64,000 bases of DNA from Spongiibacter thalassae (GTDB lineage: Bacteria; Pseudomonadota; Gammaproteobacteria; Pseudomonadales; Spongiibacteraceae), in assembly GCF_012272835.1 (NCBI RefSeq), contig NZ_JAAWWK010000004.1, forward strand, positions 399,930 to 463,929, given 5' to 3'. This document shows, one piece after another, positions 53,200-63,423 of this stretch. Each line of letters begins with the position of its first letter. Positions within the stretch are counted from its first letter, which is position 1. The notes under the pieces were generated by a model that searched no databases, was not told the DNA's origin, and saw only the letters and a program-made list of their open reading frames with translations. Made by a program: the position numbers and the translations under genes.

Positions 53200-54447
53200 T
53201 TAGCTGAGTGGGTAGTGCTCGGGGTAGGGCAGTAACGCTACTCCGCTGTCTACCGCGGCCTTGGCGACCGCAGCGGAAACCTTGCCGAGCAGGCGGCGAT
53301 CTACCGGTTTGGGGATGATGTAGTTTGGGCCGAAGCTCAGCTCGCCCACAGAGCAGGCGTCAATGACCGCCTGGGGGACGGGCTCCCGTGCCAGTTCGCA
53401 CAGCGCGTGAACGGCGGCGACCTTCATCTCTTCGTTAATCGTGGTGGCGCGTACGTCAAGGGCGCCGCGGAAGATGAAGGGAAAGCCGAGAACATTGTTA
53501 ACCTGGTTGGGATAGTCCGAACGGCCCGTGGCCATAATCAGGTCGTCCCGCACCGAGAGGGCCAGTTCCGGCACAATTTCCGGGTCGGGGTTGGAGCAGG
53601 CGAAAACAATAGGCTTATCTGCCATATTGCGCAGCATCTCTTCGCTGAGCAGGTTGGCGCCGGACAGGCCGACAAAGACATCGGCACCAACGATTGCTTC
53701 GGCCAGGGTGGTTGCACCGCTGGCATTGGCGAATTCTTCCTTGTAGGGGTTCAGGCCGGCGCGACCGGGGGTGATAACGCCGCTGCGGTCGATCATATAC
53801 AGGTTGTCGTAGGTGGCGCCCAGACTAATCAGCAGGCGCATGCAGGCGATCGCGGCAGAGCCGGCACCCAGGCAGACGATTTTCGCGGTCTCGATAGACT
53901 TGCCCTGAATTTCCAGAGCATTGAGCATACCCGCAGCGGTAACAATGGCGGTGCCGTGCTGGTCGTCGTGGAATACCGGAATATTGCACTGTTCAATAAG
54001 AATGCGCTCAATTTCAAAGCATTCGGGAGCCTTTATGTCTTCAAGGTTAATCCCACCGAAGGTGCCGGCAATGCGGCGCACGGTGTCGATAAAGGCCTGT
54101 GGGTCTTCGGCGTCCACTTCGATATCAATGGAATCAACATCGGCAAAGCGTTTGAACAGCAGTGCCTTGCCTTCCATAACCGGTTTGCTGGCGGCGGGGC
54201 CGAGGTCGCCGAGGCCGAGGATGGCGCTGCCGTTGGAGATTACCGCGACCAGATTGCCCTTGCTGGTGTACTTATAGGCGTTGAGGGGGTCTTTGGCGAT
54301 TTCGCGCACGGGTTCGGCGACGCCAGGGCTGTAGGCTAGCGACAGGTCGTACTGAGTCTCAGCGGGTTTGGTCAGGCAGATGCCGATTTTGCCGGGTGTC
54401 GGAATGGAGTGATAATCCAGAGCCGCCTGCTTCACATCTTTAGACAT
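53200..54447 (-). CDS. NADP-type malic enzyme (short form)
   Basis: 415 residues from the ATG at 54447 (an ATG two codons upstream is equally possible). Motifs are SLAYSPGVAEPV, NGSAILGLGDLGP, the lysine region KRFADVDSIDIEV and FHDDQHGTAIVTAAG, with the nucleotide fold CLGAGSAAIACMR. The C-terminal phosphotransacetylase-like domain of long MaeB is missing. It decarboxylates malate to pyruvate giving NAD(P)H. The position near rpmE and priA matches pseudomonads. Confidence 0.92.
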   Translation of the reverse strand: MSKDVKQAALDYHSIPTPGKIGICLTKPAETQYDLSLAYSPGVAEPVREIAKDPLNAYKYTSKGNLVAVISNGSAILGLGDLGPAASKPVMEGKALLFKRFADVDSIDIEVDAEDPQAFIDTVRRIAGTFGGINLEDIKAPECFEIERILIEQCNIPVFHDDQHGTAIVTAAGMLNALEIQGKSIETAKIVCLGAGSAAIACMRLLISLGATYDNLYMIDRSGVITPGRAGLNPYKEEFANASGATTLAEAIVGADVFVGLSGANLLSEEMLRNMADKPIVFACSNPDPEIVPELALSVRDDLIMATGRSDYPNQVNNVLGFPFIFRGALDVRATTINEEMKVAAVHALCELAREPVPQAVIDACSVGELSFGPNYIIPKPVDRRLLGKVSAAVAKAAVDSGVALLPYPEHYPLS

Positions 54448-54563
54448 TGTCATGCTCTCGGTGTCTGTGCTCTCTCAAATGGCGAGAAAGCATATATAAA
54501 AGTATCTATTCCCACAAGTTTGCCCCTGGCGAAGGTCCGCGCCAGCTCTGCCTTTGCAGGAAT

Positions 54564-55388
54564 TCATTGTGTTCGCCGACCACTTTCTGTACCGCCGGTG
54601 GTGTCCGGGTCGAGCACCTCAATCATCAACGGGTGGCGGAGGTCCATTTTCAACGGTGCGAAATTCCCCTTGGTTTTCCGCCAGCGGAGCCAGCCGCGAA
54701 CCTCTATTTCTTTTCCCGGCCAGTGCTGCCAGGGTTGGTCGGCAAAATGGGACTGATCCCGTTTGCTGATACGCAGCACCACATCACCGTCGAGGTCGAC
54801 CCATATTGCTGTGGCGCTTGTGCTGATTTTTTCGACTCGCCCCCGTATCACCTTGAAGCCGCTGTCGCGGGGGTGGCTCAGGTCGGTCGCTGCCGCAATC
54901 GGACGGGACCACAGCCCCAGTGCGTTCTGTCGCGCTTGTTGCTCCGCAGCGATAAGGCAGCGGGAGTCGGGCTGGCGAAGCTGAGGCGGTACGGCGATAA
55001 ACCGTGCCAGACCCTGCCGTAGCAATGCTTCGCCCAAGTGGCCGCCATCTGGCCGGGTATATACTTCAGCGAGCAGGCGCTGGTAGCGGTCGCTGCCGTG
55101 GCGGCGAATATAGACCCGCTTGTTGGCGGGCAGTAAGGCTATCAGTGCCCGGTGCGCCTGCTCGGCGAAATCTTCGCCGGCCTTGCCGTCCCGAGCGCGC
55201 TCGGGGGCGTTGATGCTCAGCAGTCGCAGTCGCTGCCCGTCTCGTAGTCGTAGCGAGTCACCATCACTTGCGGTGTCTACCTGCACCGCTTCCAGTGGCC
55301 CGGAGGGCAGGCAGTCGGCGATGGCTGTCGCCGTGAAAAAAAACAGAACGGCGAATACAAAAATGCCCGAACGGTGGCGTCCGGGCAT
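54564..55388 (-). CDS. Exported thermonuclease-like (SNase) protein
   Basis: 274 residues from ATG 55388 (MPGRHRSGIFVFAVLFFF), with a signal peptide ending TAIADC. The SNase OB-fold (about 25-160) has the catalytic-type residues in DGDSLRLRDGQRLRLLSINAPERA and the LLAEVYTRPDGG region. A C-terminal OB-like part follows (VIRGRVEKISTSATA). Its start codon lies within a hairpin that also looks like the terminator of upstream rpmE. Substrate, possibly secreted nucleic acid, is uncertain. Confidence 0.82.
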   Translation of the reverse strand: MPGRHRSGIFVFAVLFFFTATAIADCLPSGPLEAVQVDTASDGDSLRLRDGQRLRLLSINAPERARDGKAGEDFAEQAHRALIALLPANKRVYIRRHGSDRYQRLLAEVYTRPDGGHLGEALLRQGLARFIAVPPQLRQPDSRCLIAAEQQARQNALGLWSRPIAAATDLSHPRDSGFKVIRGRVEKISTSATAIWVDLDGDVVLRISKRDQSHFADQPWQHWPGKEIEVRGWLRWRKTKGNFAPLKMDLRHPLMIEVLDPDTTGGTESGRRTQ

Positions 55389-55392
55389 TTTT
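55359..55392 (-). terminator. Terminator-like hairpin after rpmE overlapping nuclease start
   Basis: Arms AAAAATGCCCG (55359-55369) and CGGGCATTTTT (55382-55392) form an 11-base-pair stem, extended by ACG/CGT after a mismatch. T-rich tails lie on both sides. On the minus strand it follows rpmE by about 50 bases. The nuclease ATG (55386-55388) is in the stem. Confidence 0.75.
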
Positions 55393-55439
55393 TTATTGTG
55401 TCCTGAGGTTTGCCGCAAGGTGCAAACTCGACACAATGA

Positions 55440-55658
55440 TCAGGCTTTGGCTCCGCCCCGGCTGCCGAAACGCTTGCGGAAGCGATCAACGCGGCCGCCG
55501 GTGTCGAGCATTTTTTGCTTACCGGTGTAGAACGGGTGGCAGGCACCGCACACGTCTACGTGCAGGTCTTCTGCCAGGGTAGAACGGGTGGCGAAGCTGT
55601 TGCCACAGCTGCACGTCACATTGATGGCTTCGTACTTTGGATGGATATCGGCTTTCAT
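55440..55658 (-). CDS. rpmE: 50S ribosomal protein L31
   Basis: 72 residues from the ATG at 55658 ([11 protein letters not shown]), with AGAGG 9 bases before; an ATG one codon upstream also fits. Cysteines at CSCG and CGACH mark the zinc-binding (C+) type of L31. Zinc-containing L31 can be a zinc reserve when replaced by a zinc-free paralogue; none is seen here. Divergent from priA. Confidence 0.96.
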   Translation of the reverse strand: MKADIHPKYEAINVTCSCGNSFATRSTLAEDLHVDVCGACHPFYTGKQKMLDTGGRVDRFRKRFGSRGGAKA

Positions 55659-55894
55659 CATTAAATCCTCTTCGGGCGCCGCCACCCGGTCATTTGCCGG
55701 GCACCGCGCTGGGCTGATGCGCTCGGTGGCCAATGGTTTGATACATTCAAACTGAACAAAAAACCACCGAAAAAACAGGCCGCGAATAGTAGCAGAATCG
55801 TACGCAGAAGCAAGGCCCCCGGCGGTTTTCCCGCAGATTTCCGCTCTTTGGTCACAATTTCTTATACACTCCCTCTTTTTATCTGCGGACTGCT

Positions 55895-58069
55895 ATGCCC
55901 CCTCTGCTTGTATCAGTGGCGATTCCCTGTCCCCTGCGCCGCCGTTTCGATTATCTCTGGCCCGATAGCCTTGGCCGCGTGATCGAGGCCGGACTGCGGG
56001 TGCGGGTGCCCTTTGGTCGCAGGGAGGTGGTGGGCGTGGTGATCGCGCCGGCAGAGGGGGCAGCGGTGGATGCCAGTCGCCTCAAGGCCGTCAGCGAAGT
56101 CCTCGATGAGCGGCCCAGCCTGTCGCCGCCGCTACTGAGTCTGGGGTTGTGGGCTGCGGATTACTACCACCATCCGGTAGGTGAGTGCTTGCAGCAGATG
56201 TTGCCGGTGGCACTGCGCAAGGCCGCGACCCCGGCCCGAGCCAAAGCAGAGCGCTGGCAGCTGTGCGCCGGTGTCGATGTCAGTACTCTGCCCCCCCAGG
56301 CAAAACAGCAGCGCGCCCTTTGCGAGGCATTTCGCGAACACGGTGTGCTGAGCCGCGAAGCCCTGGGCGAGTTGGGCTTCAGTCGGGCAACCCTGCGCGA
56401 GCTGGAGAAAAAAGCGTTGGTTGAAGAGGCTGCAACCACCGCGGCGGTAGGGGGCGGCGTGCAGGGGCCGCCACTGAATGATGAGCAGCAGCAGGCCCTG
56501 GTAGCGATTACCGACGCACTGGGTCAGTTTCGGCGATTTTTGCTGGACGGCATTACCGGAAGCGGCAAAACCGAAGTCTATTTGCGTGGCATTGAACAGT
56601 GCTTGCAGCAGGGGCGGCAATGTCTGGTGCTGGTGCCCGAGATCGGCCTGACACCCCAGACGCTGCGCCGGTTTGAACGCCGTTTCCCCGGTCGGGTGAC
56701 CAGTTTGCATTCCGGGTTGGCGGATAGTGAGCGCCTGCGCAATTGGCAGGCGGCGCGGGACGGGCACTGTGACATCGTGCTTGGCACCCGCTCTGCCGTC
56801 TTTGCCGACCTGCCCCGCCTTGGGCTGATAATTGTCGATGAGGAACACGACGCCTCGTACAAACAGCAGGATGGTTGGCGTTACTCGGCGCGGGATATCG
56901 CGGTAAAACGGGCTGCCGATCAGGGCTGCCCGATTGTGCTGGGCAGTGCCACCCCCAGTCTCGACAGCCTGCACAATGGTGACCAGGGGCGCTACCATCT
57001 GCTGCGCCTGCGCCAGCGTGCCGGAGAGGCCAGCGAGGCGGCAATTCGGCTGGTTGATATTCGTCAGCAGCCGCTTCAGGACGGCCTGAGCGCGGCCTTG
57101 CTGACGGCGGTGGATGCGACCCTGGCGGCGGGCAATCAAGTGCTGCTGTTTTTGAATCGGCGGGGCTTTGCGCCGGTGTTGCAGTGCCACCATTGCGGCT
57201 GGATCGCCGAATGTGCCGCCTGTGACGCCAGGATGACGGTGCATTATAAGCGTCGCCAATTGCGTTGCCACCACTGTGAGGCAGTGCGGGGGATGCCGCG
57301 AACCTGCCCCGACTGCGACAATGCCGAGTGGCTCTACGAGGGGCCGGGCACTGAGCGGCTGGAAATGAATTTGCAAAAGCGCTTCCGCGAGCGAGTGCTG
57401 CGTATTGATCGCGATAGCACCAGCGCCAAGGGCAGTATGGCGGCGTTGGTCGCGGAGGTGAGGCAAGGGGAGCCCTGTATTTTGGTGGGGACGCAGATGC
57501 TGGCCAAGGGGCATCATTTTCCCAAGGTCACACTGGTGGGAGTGCTGGATATGGACGCCGGACTGTTCAGTGCCGACTACCGCGCCACTGAGAGCAGTGC
57601 CCAGTTGCTGCTGCAGGTGGCGGGGCGCGCTGGTCGCGCCGAGCAAGCCGGGGAAGTCCTGCTGCAGACTCACTGCCCTCAGCACCCGGCCCTGCAAACG
57701 CTGGTGCACCGGGGTTACCGCCAGTTCGCCAGTACCCTGCTGGCCGAACGCCGCCTGCTGGGTTTGCCGCCGTTCAGTTACTGCGCGGTGATCCGCGCCG
57801 ACGCTGTAACCCTGTCTGAGGCCGAAGATTTTCTGGCAACCCTGCGCTCGGCCCTGGCGGAGCCCGCCAACGACTGGCATATGGTAGGACCGCTGCCCGC
57901 TCCCATGGCTCGTCGCGCCGGACGCTTTCGCGCCTCGCTGATTCTGCAGGCCGACACTCGCGGGCGACTGCACGGGCAATTACAGCGGGCCTGCGCCGTT
58001 GCCGAAGGGCAGCGCGCCGGCCAGCGGCTGCGTTGGTCGATCGACGTTGACCCCATCGATCTGTTCTGA
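55895..58069 (+). CDS. priA: Primosomal protein N' (replication restart helicase)
   Basis: 724 residues. Walker A (GITGSGKTEVY), DEEHD box, a cysteine-rich zinc region (CHHCGWIAECAACDARM, CHHCEAVRGMPRTCPDCDN) and helicase motifs V/VI (GTQMLAKGHHFPKVTLV, QVAGRAGRAEQAG) are all present, and the N-terminal 3'-DNA-binding domain precedes them. It restarts stalled replication forks. It is divergent from rpmE and in line with argS, as in pseudomonads. No strong promoter is recognisable in 55734-55894. Confidence 0.97.
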   Translation: MPPLLVSVAIPCPLRRRFDYLWPDSLGRVIEAGLRVRVPFGRREVVGVVIAPAEGAAVDASRLKAVSEVLDERPSLSPPLLSLGLWAADYYHHPVGECLQQMLPVALRKAATPARAKAERWQLCAGVDVSTLPPQAKQQRALCEAFREHGVLSREALGELGFSRATLRELEKKALVEEAATTAAVGGGVQGPPLNDEQQQALVAITDALGQFRRFLLDGITGSGKTEVYLRGIEQCLQQGRQCLVLVPEIGLTPQTLRRFERRFPGRVTSLHSGLADSERLRNWQAARDGHCDIVLGTRSAVFADLPRLGLIIVDEEHDASYKQQDGWRYSARDIAVKRAADQGCPIVLGSATPSLDSLHNGDQGRYHLLRLRQRAGEASEAAIRLVDIRQQPLQDGLSAALLTAVDATLAAGNQVLLFLNRRGFAPVLQCHHCGWIAECAACDARMTVHYKRRQLRCHHCEAVRGMPRTCPDCDNAEWLYEGPGTERLEMNLQKRFRERVLRIDRDSTSAKGSMAALVAEVRQGEPCILVGTQMLAKGHHFPKVTLVGVLDMDAGLFSADYRATESSAQLLLQVAGRAGRAEQAGEVLLQTHCPQHPALQTLVHRGYRQFASTLLAERRLLGLPPFSYCAVIRADAVTLSEAEDFLATLRSALAEPANDWHMVGPLPAPMARRAGRFRASLILQADTRGRLHGQLQRACAVAEGQRAGQRLRWSIDVDPIDLF

Positions 58070-58144
58070 CGCTGGCAGGCCGGCGTGTAAACAGCGATAA
58101 TACGCGGCCCTTATATCCCCCACGCAAGAGAGTCCGGAATCCAC

Positions 58145-59902
58145 ATGAAAGAGATCGTCGCCAATTTAGTTGAACAGGCCCTGCAGACCGTACGCAGCGA
58201 AGCCGCCTGGCCCGAAGATCTGCATGTGTCGGTGCAACTGGAGCACTGCCGTGATAAGAGCCACGGCGACCTTGCCTGCAACGTGGCGATGATGCTGGCC
58301 AAGCCCCTGCGCAGCAATCCCCGCGCGATAGCCCAGCAAATAGTTGCTGCTCTGCCCGCCAGCCCCGACGTGCTCAAGGTAGAGATCGCTGGCCCCGGGT
58401 TTATCAACTTTTTTATGGACGAGTCTGCCAATCTGCGCATTATCGAGCGGATTTTTGCCGAGGGTGACCGCTTTGGTCGCGCTCCCGCCAATCAGCAGCG
58501 GGTGCAGGTCGAGTTTGTTTCGGCGAACCCCACTGGCCCGCTGCACGTCGGTCACGGCCGTGGTGCCGCATACGGCGCCAGTGTTGCCGATATGCTCGCC
58601 GCAGCGGGCTACAGCGTTGACCGCGAATATTATGTGAACGACGCCGGTCGCCAGATGGACATCCTTGGCACCAGTGTATGGCTGCGCTATCTGCAGGCCT
58701 GCGGTGAAACACTGGCCTTCCCCAGCAATGGTTATCAGGGTGATTATATTGCCGACTATGGTCGCGAACTGCTCGACAGCCACGGGGAAGCCCTGCGTCA
58801 GCCCGCCGCCAAGGTCTTTGACGGCATCTGCGCCGACGAGCCCGCCGGTGGTGACAAGGAAAAGCACATCGACGACCTGATTAACCGCGCCAAGGCGCTG
58901 CTGGGCGACGATTACCGCACCGTGTTCGACAAAGGCCTGAATGCCATTCTGGGTGATATCCGCGAGGATCTGGCGGAATTTGGCGTGGAATACCAGCAGT
59001 GGTTTTCCGAGCGCAGCCTGAGCACCGGTGAAGACCAGGTTGCCCGTGCCATCGACAAGCTGCAGGCCAACGGTTTTATCGAGGAGCGCGATGGCGCCCT
59101 GTGGTTTCTGTCCACCCGTTTCGGCGACGACAAGGACCGTGTCGTGCGTCGGGACAACGGTCAGACCACCTACTTTGCCTCCGACATCGCCTATCACCTG
59201 AATAAATTTGAGCGCGGCTACGAGCGCGTGGTGAATATCTGGGGCGCCGACCACCACGGCTATATCGCCCGGGTGAAAGCTGCCCTGCAAGCGCTGGGAC
59301 TCGACCCCGAACGTCTGGTGGTACGGCTGGTGCAGTTTGTGTCGCTGTACCGGGGCGACCAGCAGGTGCAAATGTCGACCCGTTCGGGCTCCTTTGTCAC
59401 GCTGCGGGAGCTGCGTGAAGATGTCGGCAACGATGCCGCGCGCTTCTTTTACATTATGCGCAAGGCGGATCAGGCGACGGATTTCGATCTCGAGCTGGCT
59501 AAATCGGAAAGCAAGGACAATCCGGTGTACTACATTCAGTACGCCCACGCCCGAGTGGCGAGTATCCTGCGCAAGCTGGAGGCCGAGGGGCAGCAGTGGA
59601 CCCAGGAGAGCGGCCTGCGCCAGCTGAGCATGCTCAGCGAAGACGTTGAACGGGATCTGCTGGTTAAACTGGCACGTTACCCCGAAGTGCTGCGCTCGTC
59701 GGCGGAGCAGTTCGAACCCCACAGCCTGGCCCACTATCTGCGTGAGTTGGCGGGTGATTTCCACAGTTATTACAATGCCCACAAAATGCTGGGCGAAGAT
59801 GCGGCCCTGCGCGATGCGCGACTGGCACTGTCGGTGGCGGTGCAACAGGTGCTGCGTAATGGTCTTACGCTGTTGGGAGTCTCGGCACCAGAGGAAATGT
59901 AA
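58145..59902 (+). CDS. argS: Arginyl-tRNA synthetase
   Basis: 585 residues, class Ia. The HIGH motif is HVGHG in [19 protein letters not shown]; in place of KMSKS the family's [11 protein letters not shown] stands. N-terminal add-1 domain and C-terminal anticodon-binding DALR domain (around 460-585, [14 protein letters not shown]) are present. It charges tRNA-Arg. It follows priA by 75 bases and precedes the SPOR gene by 2 bases. Confidence 0.98.
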   Translation: MKEIVANLVEQALQTVRSEAAWPEDLHVSVQLEHCRDKSHGDLACNVAMMLAKPLRSNPRAIAQQIVAALPASPDVLKVEIAGPGFINFFMDESANLRIIERIFAEGDRFGRAPANQQRVQVEFVSANPTGPLHVGHGRGAAYGASVADMLAAAGYSVDREYYVNDAGRQMDILGTSVWLRYLQACGETLAFPSNGYQGDYIADYGRELLDSHGEALRQPAAKVFDGICADEPAGGDKEKHIDDLINRAKALLGDDYRTVFDKGLNAILGDIREDLAEFGVEYQQWFSERSLSTGEDQVARAIDKLQANGFIEERDGALWFLSTRFGDDKDRVVRRDNGQTTYFASDIAYHLNKFERGYERVVNIWGADHHGYIARVKAALQALGLDPERLVVRLVQFVSLYRGDQQVQMSTRSGSFVTLRELREDVGNDAARFFYIMRKADQATDFDLELAKSESKDNPVYYIQYAHARVASILRKLEAEGQQWTQESGLRQLSMLSEDVERDLLVKLARYPEVLRSSAEQFEPHSLAHYLRELAGDFHSYYNAHKMLGEDAALRDARLALSVAVQQVLRNGLTLLGVSAPEEM

Positions 59903-59904
59903 TC

Positions 59905-60519
59905 ATGGCAGCTAAAAAACGCCCCACGCGGGGCGCGACACGCAGCCCGGCGAGCAAGGGTTTGCCTGCTTCGGTGCTGCTGGGCACCGGTTTTCTGGCG
60001 GGTATTCTGTGTACCGTGTTGGTGGTCAATGCCCTGGGTGAACGGGAGGTCGCCGGACGGAAGGTAGCTGCGGTTCAGCAGGAACAGCCCAAGGCCAAGC
60101 CAGCCAAAACCGAAAAGGCCGTTGCCGGCACCAAGTTTGATTTTTTTACCGTGTTGCCTGAGCGGGAGGTGGTGGTCGCCGATGAAACCCCCGCACCGAA
60201 AAACCGCAGCAAGCCGGTGGTCACCGAAAAAACGCCCGCTCCCCCACCGGTGCCGCCGGAAAAGACCTTTCAAACCGGCGAGCGTTATATTCTTCAGGCG
60301 GGCTCCTTCCGCAATAGCGAAGACGCCGACCGCCGTCGCGCGCAGATTCTATTGCTGGGTCTGGATGCCAAGGTCGAGTCGGTTGAAGCCAATGGTGATA
60401 CCTGGCACCGGGTGTATGTCGGGCCATTCCAGACCCATAACACCCTGTCCAGCGCACGTTCCAAGCTGATTGGTGAAAGTATCGACACCCTGGTTATTCG
60501 CCAGAAAACAGCGGGATAA
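59905..60519 (+). CDS. SPOR-domain membrane protein (FtsN-like)
   Basis: 204 residues: a basic cytosolic start (AAKKRPTRGATRS), a membrane helix (about 22-44), a Pro/Lys-rich linker, and a C-terminal SPOR domain (about 125-204, ERYILQAGSFRNSEDADRRR, VYVGPFQTHNTLSSARSKL). SPOR domains bind denuded peptidoglycan at the division site; FtsN is the best-known member but the N-terminal essential segment cannot be confirmed here. The argS-SPOR-hslV order is the pseudomonad one. Confidence 0.88.
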   Translation: MAAKKRPTRGATRSPASKGLPASVLLGTGFLAGILCTVLVVNALGEREVAGRKVAAVQQEQPKAKPAKTEKAVAGTKFDFFTVLPEREVVVADETPAPKNRSKPVVTEKTPAPPPVPPEKTFQTGERYILQAGSFRNSEDADRRRAQILLLGLDAKVESVEANGDTWHRVYVGPFQTHNTLSSARSKLIGESIDTLVIRQKTAG

Positions 60520-60561
60520 CTGTCTCAGGCGGGGCGCAACAGCGCCCTGGCCTCGCTCAGA

Positions 60562-60589
60562 CTTGAATACGCGCTCGCCGCCCCCATAT
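60562..60589 (+). promoter_or_regulatory. Sigma32-type heat shock promoter of hslVU
   Basis: CTTGAA at 60562-60567 and CCCCATAT at 60582-60589, separated by 14 bases, match the sigma32 consensus (CTTGAA, CCCCATnT). It lies about 70 bases before hslV; hslVU is a sigma32 operon in E. coli, which supports the call. Confidence 0.8.
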
Positions 60590-60657
60590 CCAACAAGCAG
60601 TCAGACAGCCGCTATACTGGGGCTAACTTTCTTCCGTCATTAAAAAAGGAGTCCCGC

Positions 60658-61197
60658 GTGGAACAGTTTCGCGGCACCACAATCTTATCGGTGCGTCGCA
60701 ACAATCAGGTTGTAGTCGGTGGCGACGGCCAGGTCACCATGGGCAATACCGTCATGAAGGGCAATGCGCGCAAAGTGCGCCGCCTGTTCAACGACCAGGT
60801 GCTGGCCGGCTTTGCCGGAGGCACCGCCGATGCCTTTACCCTGTTTGAGCTGTTTGAAGCCCAGTTGGAAAAACACCAGGGCAAGCTGGTGCGTTCAGCG
60901 GTAGAGCTGGCCAAGGCCTGGCGCAGTGAGCGCTCACTGCGGCAGCTGGAGGCCCTGCTGATTGTGGCCGACAAGGAAACCACCTTGGTTATCAGCGGCA
61001 ATGGCGATGTCATCGAGCCGGAAGACAATATGATCGCCATCGGCTCCGGTGGCGCTTTCGCTACCGCCGCGGCACGGGCGCTGATGGACAATACCGACCT
61101 CTCCGCTCGGGACATTGTGGAAAAGGGGCTCACCATTGCCGGTGATATCTGTATCTACACCAATCACAATCGCCGGATTGAAGAGCTCGAATACTGA
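60658..61197 (+). CDS. hslV: HslV protease subunit
   Basis: 179 residues, GTG start at 60658 with AGGAG at the right distance. The mature N-terminal Thr is in [11 protein letters not shown], preceded by a short MEQFRG leader rather than Met alone, so processing must occur before the threonine nucleophile. Other motifs: [21 protein letters not shown] and [16 protein letters not shown]. Threonine protease core that degrades misfolded proteins with HslU. Followed by hslU after 73 bases. Confidence 0.97.
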   Translation: MEQFRGTTILSVRRNNQVVVGGDGQVTMGNTVMKGNARKVRRLFNDQVLAGFAGGTADAFTLFELFEAQLEKHQGKLVRSAVELAKAWRSERSLRQLEALLIVADKETTLVISGNGDVIEPEDNMIAIGSGGAFATAAARALMDNTDLSARDIVEKGLTIAGDICIYTNHNRRIEELEY

Positions 61198-61270
61198 TCC
61201 GGTGTGTCCGGGGCGAGGCCCCATTCAAATATGAAGACAGCTCGCTGTGGCGGGCTTTTACGGAGTTACC

Positions 61271-62590
61271 ATGTCGCAGATGACACCCCGTGAAATTGTT
61301 CACGAACTCGACCGGCATATCATCGGTCAACAGGACGCCAAGCGCGCGGTGGCGATTGCCTTGCGCAATCGCTGGCGGCGGATGCAGCTGGACGATGACC
61401 TGCGCAGCGAAATTACCCCGAAAAACATCCTGATGATTGGACCTACCGGAGTGGGTAAAACTGAAATCGCTCGCCGTTTGGCAAAGCTGGCAAATGCCCC
61501 CTTTATTAAGGTTGAGGCGACCAAATTTACCGAAGTGGGCTATGTTGGCCGGGACGTGGAATCGATAATCCGTGACCTGGTTGATGTGTCGCTGAAACTT
61601 CACCGCGAGCAGGCGATGGAGCAGGTCAGTCACCGTGCCGCCGATGCGGCGGAAGAGCGGGTGCTCGACGCCCTGTTGCCGCCTCCCCGAGGCGAGCAGA
61701 GCGAAGAAGAACGCAATAGCTCGACCCGCCAGTTGTTCCGTAAAAAACTGCGCGAAGGCGACCTGGACGAGCGTGAAATTGATGTCGAAGTGTCGATGGC
61801 ACCGATGGGCGTTGAGATTATGGCGCCGCCAGGCATGGAAGAAATGACCAGCCAGTTGCAGGGCATGTTCTCCAAGATGGGCGGAGACCGCAAGAAGACC
61901 CGCCGTATGACAGTAAAGGCCGCGTTCAAGCAGTTACAGGACGAAGAAGCCGCCAAACTGATTAACGAAGACGAGTTGAAGGCCCGAGCCATCGAGGCCG
62001 CCGAGCAAAACGGTATCGTGTTTATCGACGAAATTGACAAGGTCGCCAAGCGCCAGGAATCCGGTGGTGCTGATGTCAGCCGCGAAGGGGTGCAGCGGGA
62101 TTTGCTGCCACTCATTGAAGGTTGTACCGTGAGCACCAAGCACGGCATGATCCGCAGCGACCATATTCTGTTTGTAGCGTCCGGGGCCTTCCACCTGAGC
62201 AAGCCCTCAGACCTCATTCCCGAATTGCAGGGTCGTCTACCGATTCGTGTAGAACTGTCGGCGCTGACACCGGCGGATTTCGAGCGCATTCTCACTGAGC
62301 CCCGCGCGTCGTTGACAGAACAATACCAGGCCCTGTTGGCTACAGAAGGGGTGAATGTCACCTTCAGCGAAGACGGTATTCGCCGTATTGCTGAAACCGC
62401 CTGGGAAGTGAACGAGCGCACCGAGAATATTGGCGCGAGGCGCTTGCATACGGTGATGGAACGACTGCTGGAGGAAATTTCCTTCTCGGCGGGAGACGTT
62501 ACCGAACCGCTGACAGTGGATGCCGCCTACGTAGAAAAACAACTGGGTGAATTGGCCAAGGATGAAGATCTCAGCCGGTTTATTCTGTAA
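61271..62590 (+). CDS. hslU: HslU ATPase subunit
   Basis: 439 residues from the ATG at 61271 (GGAG upstream). Walker A (GPTGVGKTE), Walker B ([12 protein letters not shown]), the I domain insertion (about 110-240) and C-terminal EDLSRFIL are those of HslU. It unfolds substrates and feeds them to HslV. Operon partner of hslV under the heat shock promoter. Confidence 0.98.
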   Translation: MSQMTPREIVHELDRHIIGQQDAKRAVAIALRNRWRRMQLDDDLRSEITPKNILMIGPTGVGKTEIARRLAKLANAPFIKVEATKFTEVGYVGRDVESIIRDLVDVSLKLHREQAMEQVSHRAADAAEERVLDALLPPPRGEQSEEERNSSTRQLFRKKLREGDLDEREIDVEVSMAPMGVEIMAPPGMEEMTSQLQGMFSKMGGDRKKTRRMTVKAAFKQLQDEEAAKLINEDELKARAIEAAEQNGIVFIDEIDKVAKRQESGGADVSREGVQRDLLPLIEGCTVSTKHGMIRSDHILFVASGAFHLSKPSDLIPELQGRLPIRVELSALTPADFERILTEPRASLTEQYQALLATEGVNVTFSEDGIRRIAETAWEVNERTENIGARRLHTVMERLLEEISFSAGDVTEPLTVDAAYVEKQLGELAKDEDLSRFIL

Positions 62591-62627
62591 TTGCCCTGCC
62601 CCGCTGTTGGCCCTGTAAGGTGAGACC

Positions 62628-63026
62628 ATGAGCAATGCCCCGCAGTCGATCAAACTGCACAGGAAGTCCCGCGAGCTGGAACTGGTGTATCGCGACATCG
62701 GCGGAGTTCGTCTGAGCTGTGAATTTCTGCGGGTGCATTCGCCGTCGGCGGAGGTGCGTGGTCACGGTCACGGCCAGGAAGTGCTGCAAACCGGCAAAAT
62801 CGATGTCGAGATTGTCGATATCATTCCCACCGGCAACTACGCCTTGCAGCTGGTATTCAGCGATGGCCATGACTCGGGCATTTTTTCGTGGGATTACTTT
62901 CGCGAGCTATGCGAGCATCGCGAGAGTCTGTGGGACAGTTACTTGCAGAGGTTGCGCGAGGCCGGTGCCAGCCGTGACCCGCAGGAGCAGGTCATTCAAC
63001 TGTTCGACCCCCGCGCTAATGAGTAG
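62628..63026 (+). CDS. DUF971 protein
   Basis: 132 residues, DUF971/GBBH-like N-terminal domain: LHRKSRELELVYRDIGGVRLSCEFLR, GNYALQLVFSDGHDSGIFSWDYFREL. The family is linked by some to Fe-S or radical chemistry and to gamma-butyrobetaine hydroxylase N-termini; function is not established. It follows hslU by 37 bases and is in the same direction, as in many gammaproteobacteria. Confidence 0.92.
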   Translation: MSNAPQSIKLHRKSRELELVYRDIGGVRLSCEFLRVHSPSAEVRGHGHGQEVLQTGKIDVEIVDIIPTGNYALQLVFSDGHDSGIFSWDYFRELCEHRESLWDSYLQRLREAGASRDPQEQVIQLFDPRANE

Positions 63027-63040
63027 TGGGGCCGTGGGGC

Positions 63041-63289
63041 TTAATCTCTCAGGGTAATCAGCGGGCGCATATTGACGCCACCATCCTGCTCGAGAATGCC
63101 AATGTTCACGCCTGTGGCATTTTCCACCACAACAATTGGTGGCTCGAAGCGCGGCTGGCGAACAAACTTCAACTGCCAGCCAAAGTTTTCTATACGGCGC
63201 AGCGAACGCTGCTGCATATCGGTCAGCAGCGCCTCAATATTTGGGGGAATCGCGCTGTCGCCCGAGCGTTTCTCCTGTATCAGATTCAT
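63041..63289 (-). CDS. Conserved small protein of unknown function
   Basis: 82 residues, convergent to DUF971 by 14 bases. MNLIQEKRSGDSAIPPNIEALLTDMQ is followed by SLRRIENFGWQLKFVRQPRFEPPIVVVEN and ends RPLITLRD. No signal, no membrane helix, no cysteines. The regular length and clean start with AAAGG suggest a real gene; I recall similar proteins near hslU but cannot name a family. Confidence 0.65.
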   Translation of the reverse strand: MNLIQEKRSGDSAIPPNIEALLTDMQQRSLRRIENFGWQLKFVRQPRFEPPIVVVENATGVNIGILEQDGGVNMRPLITLRD

Positions 63290-63397
63290 CCTTTTACCCC
63301 GCCTGTCTGTTGCTCATACCAATAACGGGATTTTACGCCTTACCTCAGGTGATCAATATTGAGGAAAGTACCTAGCGCAGGGCCGCGCGGTCTGTTT

Positions 63398-63420
63398 GTA
63401 AGCCTCCGGTAATCCCCGGT
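63398..63420. repeat. Putative IS66 terminal inverted repeat
   Basis: GTAAGCCTCCGGTAATCCCC, beginning with GTAAGC as IS66 ends do. The eight bases before it (63390-63397) would be the target duplication, which cannot be verified without the far end. Confidence 0.6.
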
Positions 63421-63423
63421 TGA

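Noticed and set aside
56132..57979. 615-codon minus-strand frame opposite priA
   Set aside because: Shadow frame antisense to all PriA motifs.
58166..59845. 559-codon minus-strand frame opposite argS
   Set aside because: Shadow of argS codon usage; no motif and no start context.
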